DNA of 64,000 nt from Nitrospirota bacterium. Its GTDB lineage: Bacteria > JACPQY01. Below are positions 50,552-58,885 of the stretch, in pieces (the stretch's first letter is position 1; each line of letters begins with the position of its first letter). Position numbers and translations under genes: made by a program. The notes under the pieces were generated by a model. The model was not told where the DNA came from. It worked only from the letters and a program-made list of their open reading frames with translations, and made no database searches. The stretch covers positions 54,818 to 118,817 of the forward strand of contig JACPAV010000020.1 in assembly GCA_016180645.1 (NCBI GenBank). Reading direction: 5' to 3'.

Positions 50552-51301
50552 TTGAAGAACCTTACTGCCTCGGAGAGCACGGGGACGGAGCCCCACCCGG
50601 AGAAACAAGAGACTCGATCATTCCTAAGAATCGGCGGGGCGCACGTTTACGTGGCGGATATTCTCACCCAGCCGGCAGGCAACATACATACACTCGTGCT
50701 CGCGCGGTTCTACGGGGCACGCGAGGCCGTCAAGGCCGTGGCTTCCGGGCTATGGCTTCGAAAAGAGGTCTTCTTTTGTCGCGACGAGAATGCGGACGGG
50801 AAAGTCCTCGAGCAACTGGAGCAAGACCACTACATATCGACCGAGGAGGGCATCGCGAGGCTCCGGCTTGAACTTGACCTAAAGTACGAGCGAAGCCACT
50901 CCACCGTCCGGACGGGCGTCAGCATGATGACCCTCCTTCACCCTCAGGCGTGCGGACAGATTGCCGAAGAAAGGAGCTTCTACGTCATCGTTCCAAGAGG
51001 GGAGGACCCTCTGGGAGCCTTCGTTCGCGCCGCCAACCGGGCCGTCACCATACCCATTCCGAGTCACCTCGCCGGGCCCCTCTGGAAACGGATGCAGACA
51101 CAGAGAGACATCATCCCGCTACATGGGAGAGGACAGTTCGAAGGGTTCAGCGTCCGCACCACTCCCAGGATCAAGGAGGACGTCACGCGGATCGTCCGAG
51201 CGCAGGCGAAGGTCGTGAATATCGAAGACGCGCGACACGCCTCGAAAACTCCACCCCGAGCAAAGGGCCGCGGGGAGAGACCGATTCGCCAAGCGGCGTA
51301 A
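50552..51301 (+). CDS. hypothetical protein
   Basis: This 249-residue protein starts at TTG 50552, 6 bases after GGAGG. VYVADILTQPAGNIHTLVLA and FYVIVPRGEDPLGAFVRAAN hint at an alpha/beta fold. It lies 35 bases before the methylase-type gene. No family recognised. Confidence 0.6.
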   Translation: MKNLTASESTGTEPHPEKQETRSFLRIGGAHVYVADILTQPAGNIHTLVLARFYGAREAVKAVASGLWLRKEVFFCRDENADGKVLEQLEQDHYISTEEGIARLRLELDLKYERSHSTVRTGVSMMTLLHPQACGQIAEERSFYVIVPRGEDPLGAFVRAANRAVTIPIPSHLAGPLWKRMQTQRDIIPLHGRGQFEGFSVRTTPRIKEDVTRIVRAQAKVVNIEDARHASKTPPRAKGRGERPIRQAA

Positions 51302-51336
51302 AACGCCGGCGGCCCTAGAACGAAAGGAGCAATCCC

Positions 51337-52338
51337 ATCCACGGAGAAGGACAGATTCGGCTCGGATTTTATCCCGCGCCCCCCAAAGTCGTGGAGGCGT
51401 TGCGGACAGCGGTCCACAATCCCGGGACCACGTTCGCAGCCCTGGATCCGTGCGCGGGAGAAGGAGCAGCGCTCGCAGGTCTGACCGGCGGAACCCGGGC
51501 CATCACGTACGGAATCGAACTTGATCAGGTGCGGGCGCGGCGCGCCGGCGAGAAGCTCCAGCACGTGCTCCACACGAGCCTGTTCGACACCTTCATCGAA
51601 CCCGGCAGCATCTCGCTCCTTCTTCTCAACCCGCCCTACGACGATGCCGGAGGCCGCCGGCTCGAGGAGCGATTCCTGCGACGGGCGTGGCCGGCACTGA
51701 AGCCAGAGGGGGTTCTCGTTTTCATTGTGCCGGAGATTCTCCTCAGAGACTACCAAGTACGCGTTGTTCTTGGATGCCGGTTCCACTCCATCAAGGCCTA
51801 CCGTTTTCCCGAGGGAGAGTACGAACGATTCCGGCAAATATTCGTCATCGGCAAGCTGAGGGCCGACCCGGATTGGCACAGGCGTGAGCACGACATCCCG
51901 ACCGAGCCCTTCGAGAGCTTGGGCAAACATCTTCGGGTTTCCGGACCCTGGAGCATTCCGTACGGAAAAGCGCTCTCAACCTTCACCTGCACGGAGGTCA
52001 GCGAAGATGACGTAAGGGCCGAGCTCGAAACGGGCACTTCGGCCCGGTGGCTCGCCGACAAACTGCGGGGAACCTTCGCGCAGATGGAACGACCCCTCAT
52101 GCCCCTCAAGAAAGGCCACATTGTGCAGCTCCTCCTGGGCGGATTTCTGGACAACACGGTGATCGAGCTTCCCGGAGAGAAAGGTCCCAGGCGGGTGGCC
52201 GTCAAGGGATTTTCCCAAAAGCACACGCATACGTTCGAAGACGAGGAGAAGGGCAAGACGATCATCCGGGAATACATGCAATGCGGAGTCAATATCCTTG
52301 ACCTCGCCACGGGACAAATCGAGGAGATGAGATTTTGA
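51337..52338 (+). CDS. DUF6094-like N6-adenine-type methylase, probable ATC or ATT start
   Basis: This is a 333-residue protein. LDPCAGEGAALAGL is motif I (SAM binding) and LLLNPPYDD is the NPPY catalytic motif. The family's usual N-terminal IRLGFYPAPPKVVEAL is present only if translation begins upstream of GTG 51391. Upstream, the only possible starts are ATC 51337, 7 bases after AAAGGAG, or ATT 51355 behind GGAGAAGG. It is next to the helicase (TTG 52335 overlaps its stop), as in plasmid replication/repair modules. Target is unknown. Confidence 0.78.
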   Translation: MHGEGQIRLGFYPAPPKVVEALRTAVHNPGTTFAALDPCAGEGAALAGLTGGTRAITYGIELDQVRARRAGEKLQHVLHTSLFDTFIEPGSISLLLLNPPYDDAGGRRLEERFLRRAWPALKPEGVLVFIVPEILLRDYQVRVVLGCRFHSIKAYRFPEGEYERFRQIFVIGKLRADPDWHRREHDIPTEPFESLGKHLRVSGPWSIPYGKALSTFTCTEVSEDDVRAELETGTSARWLADKLRGTFAQMERPLMPLKKGHIVQLLLGGFLDNTVIELPGEKGPRRVAVKGFSQKHTHTFEDEEKGKTIIREYMQCGVNILDLATGQIEEMRF

Positions 52339-54698
52339 GCGCTGCCGTTGAAACCATCGGACAGGAAGGCCCATGGCCGGGACACACGCCCACGGGAGAA
52401 CCCAGCGCCGGAGAGGACGGTCCGGTCGAGGTAAGCGGAAGTTCCGCCCTCCGGTTTATTGAAGAGCACGGAGACCTTCTCCTTAACCGTGTTGTAGACG
52501 CCTACCCCCCACTGTACGGGGGCACGGTACCGCCCGCCGTGGCAAACCACGTGGCCGGGCTGAAACGAACGCCTTTCCCCGCGCAGCAGCACGCGATCGC
52601 GGCGCTGTGGACGAGGCTTGGGGAGGCCCACGGGGTCGACGCGCCTTTTGTCGGCGAGATGGGCGTGGGGAAAACCTTGTGTGCACTCGCCCAGGCCCAC
52701 ATCCTAATCCAGGAGCAGTTCGGCGGCCTGGGGCGGATTCTCGTCTTATGCCCATCCCACCTGCTCAGGAAATGGCAGAAGGAGGCGCAGGACACGATCC
52801 CCGCGTGCGAGACCTACATCCTTCGAACGCTCTCCGACATCGACCATGTGTTTCAAGGGAAACTGAACGGTACCCAGGTCCTTCTGTTATCCAAGGAGAC
52901 GGCCAAGTTGGGGATGCCACGGCATGCAACTTTCTGGCAAAGTCGATCCAAGAGGAACGGCGTCTTCTTCTGTCCCCACTGCGGAGCCGGTGAAATCACC
53001 TACCAGGACCCGAACCGCCCGCACACCGAGGACCGGGAGACCCATCCGCCCAATCCGGACTCGAAGAAATTCCCCTACTGCGCCGAGTGCGACGCACCCC
53101 TCTGGACCTGGACACGCCTGCCCGGGGGGAGGGCCCGGTACCCGCTGGCCGAATACATCGCACGGCGCCGGTACGGGATTCAAGTTTTCATTCCCGACGA
53201 AGTGCACCAGTTCAAGGGAGGCAACACGGCCCAAGGCGCGGCATTCTACCGGCTCTCGCGACAAGCGAAAAAGATGATCCTTGCGACAGGAACGATCGTC
53301 AACGGATACAGTTCCAGCCTCTTTTACCTGCTGTACCGAATCTCACCGGAGGTACGAAGGGAGTTCGGGTTCAATGAGGTCCAGCGATGGATCGAGCTGT
53401 ACGGTTGCACGGAGAAGATCATCCACCACGAGGAGGGAGACGCGGGCATCGTGACACGCAAGCACGCGGTGCGCGAGACCGTGCGGGAGAGGCCCGGCAT
53501 ATCGCCGCTCGTCTTCAGGTATCTGCTGAATCGGACCGTGTTTCTCTCGCTTCGGGACGTCCACGAGGCCCTTCCCGACTTCGAGGAACTCCCCGTCGCC
53601 GTACCGATGAGCGACTCCCAGAAGAAGCTCTACGAGGAGATCGAAACGGGCTTCAGGTACCTCCAAGGCCTCGACCGGGACCCAAAAAGCATGGGGCTCT
53701 TCCTGCAGGTACTTCTCTCCTGGCCCGACAACCCGTGGAAGTCGGAAGCCATCGTCAACCGGGAGATGAAAGAGGTCTATCATGTACCCGCCCTTGAAGG
53801 GACAAGCGAAAGCCGGGAGCTCCTTCCCAAAGAGGAAAAGCTTCTCGATGTAATCCGTACGGAAGCCCGCCAGCGGAGGAAAGTGTTTCTGTTTGCAACC
53901 TTCACGGGAGTACGAGACGTCCAGCCGCGGCTTGCGGAGGTCCTCACGCGAGCGGGTCTGCGCGTGACTACCCTACGGTCCGACACCGTGAAGGCGGAGG
54001 ATCGAATGGAATGGATCGAGCAGGCGTCGAAGTCGAGCGACGTGATCATTGCGAATCCCCGTCTTGTGGAAGTCGGTCTCGACCTGATCGACTTTCCAAC
54101 GCTGATCTACTACCAGTCCGAGTACAACCTGTACACCTTGAGACAATCCAGCCGCCGCTCCTGGAGGATCGGGCAGACCCGGCCCGTCAAAGTCTATTAC
54201 TTCTACTACACGAGGACCGCGCAGGAGAAAGCGACGGCTCTGAGCGGCAAGAAGCTCGCTGCCGCGCTGATGATCGACGGCGAGTCCATTCCGGAGCAGG
54301 GGCTGGCGGCCGGCGAAGGATCAAGCATCCTGTCGGAGCTCTCGGACGCGCTCATGAGAAATACGCAGCTCCCGGATATCCGCGAGATATTCGCGAAGTC
54401 CCGTGTCCAGGGAGGACTGAGCGCGCCCCGCACCAATCCCAGCGAATACCTTTCCCAAGCGGACAGTGGGAAGGCGATGCCGCCTGGTCGGCTGCACACC
54501 TCGCCCGAGAATGGATGGTCGCAAGGATTGGTGCGGGGCGCGTCGGCGGCCCTGCCTGCCGCGACGGCGCAGGCAGGGAACTCGGCCGAGACGGGAACCA
54601 AGGGCGCAGAGCAAAGCGCCATCAACCATGTCGGGACGGAAGAAGTACAGCCTCCCACACCCAAGGCCAATAAGCGGGGGCAGTTCCTGCTCTTCTGA
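52335..54698 (+). CDS. SNF2-type helicase/ATPase with zinc insertion
   Basis: This 787-residue protein has PFVGEMGVGKTLCALA (Walker A), RILVLCPSHLLRKWQKEA (Ia), PDEVHQFKG (DEAH-type box), MILATGTIVNG (III), and the C-terminal helicase motif SSRRSWRIGQTRPVKVYYF (VI). A CPHC...CAEC zinc pair is inserted near residue 213. SNF2 ATPases move along DNA. The C-terminal 110 residues are disordered, include a 115-bp palindrome (54425-54539) and end QFLLF, a beta-clamp-binding-like motif. Start TTG 52335, 8 bases after GAGGAG. Confidence 0.88.
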   Translation: MSAAVETIGQEGPWPGHTPTGEPSAGEDGPVEVSGSSALRFIEEHGDLLLNRVVDAYPPLYGGTVPPAVANHVAGLKRTPFPAQQHAIAALWTRLGEAHGVDAPFVGEMGVGKTLCALAQAHILIQEQFGGLGRILVLCPSHLLRKWQKEAQDTIPACETYILRTLSDIDHVFQGKLNGTQVLLLSKETAKLGMPRHATFWQSRSKRNGVFFCPHCGAGEITYQDPNRPHTEDRETHPPNPDSKKFPYCAECDAPLWTWTRLPGGRARYPLAEYIARRRYGIQVFIPDEVHQFKGGNTAQGAAFYRLSRQAKKMILATGTIVNGYSSSLFYLLYRISPEVRREFGFNEVQRWIELYGCTEKIIHHEEGDAGIVTRKHAVRETVRERPGISPLVFRYLLNRTVFLSLRDVHEALPDFEELPVAVPMSDSQKKLYEEIETGFRYLQGLDRDPKSMGLFLQVLLSWPDNPWKSEAIVNREMKEVYHVPALEGTSESRELLPKEEKLLDVIRTEARQRRKVFLFATFTGVRDVQPRLAEVLTRAGLRVTTLRSDTVKAEDRMEWIEQASKSSDVIIANPRLVEVGLDLIDFPTLIYYQSEYNLYTLRQSSRRSWRIGQTRPVKVYYFYYTRTAQEKATALSGKKLAAALMIDGESIPEQGLAAGEGSSILSELSDALMRNTQLPDIREIFAKSRVQGGLSAPRTNPSEYLSQADSGKAMPPGRLHTSPENGWSQGLVRGASAALPAATAQAGNSAETGTKGAEQSAINHVGTEEVQPPTPKANKRGQFLLF
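54425..54539. mobile_element. 115-bp palindromic miniature element, copy 2
   Basis: Inverted relative of 16694-16840, with the same 15-bp ends. In frame within the helicase gene, coding for PRTNPSEYLSQADSGKAMPP and on to VRG. It lacks the nested 32-bp hairpin. Confidence 0.8.
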
Positions 54699-54726
54699 AC
54701 ACCCCCATCGAAAGGAGACCCAACCC

Positions 54727-55875
54727 ATGCAGTTCGAAATCACACCCACAAGCTTCCTTACGGCCTCGGCGTTTGTCGCGGGGCTGTGCAAAGGCAGAAC
54801 GTCCAGCATGCCCGTCCTGAAGAACATGCTCATTCAATCAGCGGGGCCCGACCGGCTCGAAATAGCGGCCACGAACATCGAAACATTCGCCAAGGTGAGC
54901 GCCCCGGCCACCGTGGGCGCCGAGGGCAGCCTATGCGTCCCCGGAGACCTCATCATCGACATGATGCGGGAAGGAAAGCAGCTCAAAAGCCTCACGATGA
55001 AGGCACTCGAGAAGGGCCATGCCCGCGTGCATCTGGGCGACGCGGAGTATCAGATCGTGGGAATCGACCCGAACGACTACCCCAAGATGGAGGCGGCCCT
55101 CGGGGATACTCCCACGGCAAAGGCCGCGCTCCAGGGAGAAGCCCTCACCACACTCCTCAAGCGGATCTTACATTCAGCGCCACAAGACGCGTGCAACTCA
55201 GGGAGAGGCATCCTCCTCGAGTTCGAGAAAGGGCACATACGCGCCACGACAACCGACGGGCACAGACTTGCATCCGCGACGGCTGAAGCCGTGGTGGAGA
55301 TCCAGCCCGGACCGGAGGGAGCACAGAACATCATCCTTTCGACGGAGTCGGCGCGCAAACTTGCCGAACTGGGGGGAGCGACAATCGGCTGGGTGGAGAT
55401 CGTGGTCGGGAAAACAGCTCTCAAGGCCACCGCGGAGGGAAAAGACGGACTCAAGGTTACCGTTGGGACGAGGCTCATCGAGGGAACCTTTCCAAAATGG
55501 AGAGACGTCGTGCGCAAGACACATACGACGACGGTAACCGTCGAAAGGAACCATCTCAAATCGGGCCTTGAGCGGGCCTCGATTCTGGCCGGGCCCCTCA
55601 CCCAGGGGGCGCGGATGGAGTTCACTGAGAAGGGGTTGGAAGTCACGCTCAAGAACCCCGACGCCGGCGAGATGAGGGAATCCCTGGCCGCCTGGCAGAC
55701 GGGGCCGGACACCGCGATTACGGCAAACGTGGCCTATTTGCTCGACGCACTCGGCGGAGTGACGAATGATCAGGTGCAAATCGCGCTCGCCGGACCGGAG
55801 GGCGCTGTGGACATCCGGAATGCCGGCGACACGCAAGTCGGTTACGTCGCGCTCGTGATGCCGATGAGACAGTAG
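54727..55875 (+). CDS. dnaN: DNA polymerase III beta sliding clamp
   Basis: This is a 382-residue protein, normal for beta clamps. The order of a three-domain clamp is visible: MQFEITPTSFLTASAFVAGL, then VLKNMLIQS, FAKVSAPATVGAEGSLCVPG, later ATTTDGHRLASATAEAVVEI, and the end QVGYVALVMPMRQ. It tethers DNA polymerase to DNA; two proteins in this window end in clamp-binding-like motifs. A second, shorter clamp relative is at 33677. Start ATG 54727, after GAAAGGAGACCCAACCC. Confidence 0.92.
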   Translation: MQFEITPTSFLTASAFVAGLCKGRTSSMPVLKNMLIQSAGPDRLEIAATNIETFAKVSAPATVGAEGSLCVPGDLIIDMMREGKQLKSLTMKALEKGHARVHLGDAEYQIVGIDPNDYPKMEAALGDTPTAKAALQGEALTTLLKRILHSAPQDACNSGRGILLEFEKGHIRATTTDGHRLASATAEAVVEIQPGPEGAQNIILSTESARKLAELGGATIGWVEIVVGKTALKATAEGKDGLKVTVGTRLIEGTFPKWRDVVRKTHTTTVTVERNHLKSGLERASILAGPLTQGARMEFTEKGLEVTLKNPDAGEMRESLAAWQTGPDTAITANVAYLLDALGGVTNDQVQIALAGPEGAVDIRNAGDTQVGYVALVMPMRQ

Positions 55876-55890
55876 GGAGGATACAAAGGA

Positions 55891-56697
55891 ATGGAGCAAG
55901 CAGCCAAGAACGAGGCAGCGAACAAACCGGCCACCCTTTCCCTTTGGGGCAGCGGGGACCCGGCAGCCGGGGCCGGCGCCGACCCGACAGTAGGCCCCCG
56001 TGCGGAAGGGGAGCGTGGGAAACCCCCGCTCGCTCTCAAACGCGGCGACATTTGGCCCGTGTTCACCGACCCTCAGCCCTGTTGCATCTGCAGCACGGGC
56101 GTAACACTCGAAGTCGAGAGGGCCTACGCATTGATCGACGGCAAGCCGGGATGGAAATACACCGCCAAAGGATGCTGCGGAAACTGCGGCGACAGCATTC
56201 GAAGAGATCTCCCCGAGATGACGGACGCGGCATTCGAGCCCCCCTACTGGGCAGGGGTCTTTCACGCGTACATCCTGGAGGAGATCTGGACTCCGGGTAC
56301 ACCCACAGTTCGGCAAGACTGCATTCGTCGGTACCTCCGCCACGAGCTTGGGGCAGGCGGTGAGGAAGCGGCTTTCCAAGCGGACCTCAAACACCTCGTG
56401 CCGCGCGATATATGGCCCAAGGTGAGCGACTTCTTCAGGCGGGTCGACCGGCGATGGGTCGTCCAAGACCCGGTCGGCGCGGCCGAGGTCATGACGCGCG
56501 AAGGCCGGTGGTGTTTCCAGGTCGAAAACGGTACGCCGCAGGAGGAACTGGCCGCTATTCTTGCCGCGCGGAGGAACGCGACGCACAGGCCGCCCCCTCC
56601 GCTTCACTCCGGCGGCGACGAGTTGAATCGCCATACGGTCCTTGCGTCGACCGTAGAAACGGCAACTTCGGAGGAGAAGAAAGACGAAGCCGCCTAA
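55891..56697 (+). CDS. zinc-motif protein with repeat-derived end
   Basis: This 268-residue protein has CCICSTGVTLEVERAYALID and CCGNCGDSIRRDLP (two CxxC pairs, probably zinc), then a helical region. The N-terminal part is low-complexity. Residues about 235-258 (PPPPLHSGGDELNRHTVLAS) come from an RPE-like repeat (56592-56650). The next gene starts in its 3' end. Confidence 0.6.
   Translation: MEQAAKNEAANKPATLSLWGSGDPAAGAGADPTVGPRAEGERGKPPLALKRGDIWPVFTDPQPCCICSTGVTLEVERAYALIDGKPGWKYTAKGCCGNCGDSIRRDLPEMTDAAFEPPYWAGVFHAYILEEIWTPGTPTVRQDCIRRYLRHELGAGGEEAAFQADLKHLVPRDIWPKVSDFFRRVDRRWVVQDPVGAAEVMTREGRWCFQVENGTPQEELAAILAARRNATHRPPPPLHSGGDELNRHTVLASTVETATSEEKKDEAA
56592..56650 (+). repeat. RPE-like dispersed repeat
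   Basis: Same family, diverged (GCTTCACTCCGGCGGCGACG). In frame near the 3' end of the 55891 gene. Confidence 0.65.
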
Positions 56698-57763
56698 GAG
56701 CGACCTCGAGACCCTCAAGGCCGTCCCGATCCGGGACGTAGCGGCGCGGCTCGGCCTCCTGACGGCCAATGGCCGGCAGGCCCGGTGCTTTCGCGCGGAG
56801 AATCACAGCCACGGCGACCGGAGGCCGAGCCTGCACCTCCACGTCGGCAAGAACCGGTTCAAGTGTTTCGTCTGCCCGGAAACCTACGGAGACGTCATCG
56901 ACCTCGTCCGCCTGACAAGGGGTATCGATTTCGGGGAGGCCTGCGATTGGCTGAGGGGAGGCGGGTTTGCCGCCACGGCGATCAGACCCACACCCGAGAT
57001 CACTTCACACCCCGTGGATACAAAGGTCTACGAGGCGTTCTACAGCCTTCTCGACACAGGTCACGTCCTCCTCGACCGGTTCTGCGACGAACGGGGAATT
57101 TCCATTCAGGTGTGCAAAAAGGCCGGAACACGGGTCCTCGGGCAGTACGACTCCGTCCAAAACGCGCTTTTTCGGTGGTTCGGAGCCGAGCGGGTGAAGC
57201 GCGCGGGGCTTGCCAATCAGGCCGGCCACCTCATTTTCTACGCGCACCGGATCATCTTTCCCTGGAAAAACGAAAGCGGAACACCGACTTACTTCACCGC
57301 GCGCGCGGTCAAGGGGGTGAACGACGGCCCCAAAGAGCTTTGCCTCATTGGGACCACGCCGGTGCTTCCGTACAACGCGCCCACGGTAACGACGGGCCAG
57401 GACATCCACATTTGCGAAGGGAACATCGACGCGCTGACGCTTGAAGACATGGCGCTTCGAGCCGTGGCCACCGGCGGAACGGAAGGTCTCAGACGCTCAT
57501 GGATCGGCTGGCTCAAAAGCAAGCGAGTCAGCTCAGTGATTCCGGCCTACGACGCCGACAGCACGGGCCAGGCAAAGTCAAGGGAGGTCGAAGAACTTGC
57601 CAGGAAGGTCGGCCTCAAAGTGGGAAGACTCTTCCTGCCTACGGGCCACGACGTCAACAGCTACTTCGGAAAAGGCCCGACCAAAAAGGCCATGTTCCAT
57701 GTGGCCCGTCCTGGGCCACAACATATCATGGCCCCATACCCTCCGTGGCATGGGGCCGCCTGA
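56684..57763 (+). CDS. DNA primase (CHC2 zinc finger and TOPRIM), probable ACG start
   Basis: This is a 359-residue protein. CFRA...HGDRRPSLHLHVGKNRFKCFVC is the CHC2 zinc finger, and EGNIDALTLED plus AYDADSTGQAKSREV are TOPRIM metal motifs. GTG 57014 would remove the zinc finger. The frame is open upstream without ATG, GTG or TTG. ACG 56684, 7 bases after GAGGAG, gives (M)KPPKSDLETLKAVPI, a typical primase start. Makes RNA primers. The start lies within the end of the preceding gene. Confidence 0.82.
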   Translation, partial: TKPPKSDLETLKAVPIRDVAARLGLLTANGRQARCFRAENHSHGDRRPSLHLHVGKNRFKCFVCPETYGDVIDLVRLTRGIDFGEACDWLRGGGFAATAIRPTPEITSHPVDTKVYEAFYSLLDTGHVLLDRFCDERGISIQVCKKAGTRVLGQYDSVQNALFRWFGAERVKRAGLANQAGHLIFYAHRIIFPWKNESGTPTYFTARAVKGVNDGPKELCLIGTTPVLPYNAPTVTTGQDIHICEGNIDALTLEDMALRAVATGGTEGLRRSWIGWLKSKRVSSVIPAYDADSTGQAKSREVEELARKVGLKVGRLFLPTGHDVNSYFGKGPTKKAMFHVARPGPQHIMAPYPPWHGAA

Positions 57764-57782
57764 CCCGGGAAGGAGAAACGCG

Positions 57783-58235
57783 ATGAGCGCATACATTGTC
57801 AGCCCGCATGAAATCAACTACCTCGTACAATCTGCTGGGTTGCTGGCAACCCAGCAACCGCCCCTGACGTGGGTCTGGGATGTCAACCGGTCCAACGGCT
57901 GCGTGAAATCCGGAACGCTTCATCCTGGGGACCGGGCTGCGCAGGAGCGAATCGGGCAACTCCTCCAGGTGGAGAACTTGAGATCCGTCGAGTACCGGTA
58001 CTCCCAGATCGAACCCCACAAGCCGGAAGAGTACACTCCCACACCCATCACTCTCAAGGAAAACCCCGTTCAGGTCATTAAGTCCTGCCACTACTACGAG
58101 TACCAGTCCTGTGAACACCCCGGGTGGGAGACCAGCGAGGCTTGTGCCTTCATTCAAGCTCTTGAAAAAGCCGCCATGCGGGCACTGCCTGGGTACAAAT
58201 CCGCCATCTGGGGTGCGCCGACTGCCAGTCAGTAG
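57783..58235 (+). CDS. conserved plasmid-type hypothetical protein
   Basis: This is a 150-residue protein, MSAYIVSPHEINYLVQSAGL..., then ENLRSVEYRYSQIEPHKPEE and SCHYYEYQSCEHPGWETSEA, ending KAAMRALPGYKSAIWG. The MSAYIVS...IN.LV...N..SV..RY...YQSCE...W..S.A...LPGY..A.W pattern matches a family of unknown function on plasmids and ICEs. Last plus-strand gene of the element. Confidence 0.7.
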   Translation: MSAYIVSPHEINYLVQSAGLLATQQPPLTWVWDVNRSNGCVKSGTLHPGDRAAQERIGQLLQVENLRSVEYRYSQIEPHKPEEYTPTPITLKENPVQVIKSCHYYEYQSCEHPGWETSEACAFIQALEKAAMRALPGYKSAIWGAPTASQ

Positions 58236-58510
58236 CGAAAAGAAGGTCTCCCGAACCTTGCACGCTCCCCGCCCAGAACATTCTCAGCAGTTGGATTCGG
58301 CTTGTGTAGACGTACGCCCAACCGCCGGCATATGGGGTGAAGTATCGCTTTTCTCAATTCGGACGTGATTCTCTCCTGGCGACGAGCGCATCACGCATAG
58401 TGTGCCAATGTCGTTTACGTTGACGTTCTTCGGAATGGCCTCAGCCCGAAGGGGCGGCTGTGGAGTCTCGCGGTCCGGGGAATTTATGGGAGATTTTGGA
58501 CTTGGGACGG
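58236..58510. other. intergenic region, nothing convincing
   Basis: Between the last plus-strand gene and the RCC1 remnant. A 2-bp-imperfect symmetric stretch is not obvious. No gene found. Confidence 0.3.
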
Positions 58511-58580
58511 GTGTGAGGCGGTTGACCGTGGTACCGCCTGGCCGCCTGCCGGCGGATCGCCGAGCTGGCCGTCAGGCGTT
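58511..58580 (-). pseudogene. RCC1 repeat remnant (2)
   Basis: GAGGCGGTTGACCGTGGTACC, then a palindromic insert (CCTGGCCGCCTGCCGGCGGA), then CGCCGAGCTGGCC: an RCC1 unit interrupted at the same place as the remnant at 46303. It lies at the right end of the element. Confidence 0.65.
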
Positions 58581-58675
58581 TACTTCGCGTAGCGAAGAAC
58601 TACGAATCCGAGCAGCAGGGTGCTCAACCATGCCCCCGCCATCGCAATCGAGAAACCGTTGATCAATCCTTCCAT
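58580..58675 (-). CDS. 31-residue membrane protein
   Basis: MEGLINGFSIAMAGAWLSTL then LLGFVVLRYAK and a stop. One transmembrane segment. The ATG overlaps the end of the 58663 gene, so it is translationally coupled. Function unknown. Confidence 0.5.
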   Translation of the reverse strand: MEGLINGFSIAMAGAWLSTLLLGFVVLRYAK

Positions 58676-58875
58676 CTTTTACTCAGGGTAACAGCGATTA
58701 CGCCGGCCGTCAACATCACCGCCAGACCGATGAGCATGGCCACAGCATACTGAGCTATGGAAACTTCCTTCCCGAGTACATAGGCCGCCGTTGGCGCGAT
58801 CACCATTCCTGCGAACGTGATCTCGATGATCCGAATGAACAGCTTGATGAATTCGATCCGGGCGTCCCGATTCAC
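58663..58875 (-). CDS. 70-residue two-helix membrane protein
   Basis: From GTG 58875 (AGGTGG 7-8 bases upstream) the frame reads MNRDARIEFIKLFIRIIEIT, then two hydrophobic helices (FAGMVIAPTAAYVLG, AQYAVAMLIGLAVMLTAGVI) and a basic end. It lies 10 bases after the RCC1 copy 2 stop and is probably cotranscribed with it. Function unknown. Confidence 0.6.
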   Translation of the reverse strand: MNRDARIEFIKLFIRIIEITFAGMVIAPTAAYVLGKEVSIAQYAVAMLIGLAVMLTAGVIAVTLSKRWKD

Positions 58876-58885
58876 AAGGCGCCAC

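Noticed and set aside
52335..54698. Helicase as a Type I/III restriction subunit
   Set aside because: The motif VI (SSRRSWRIGQTRPV) is of SNF2 type; no nuclease domain and no specificity subunit nearby.
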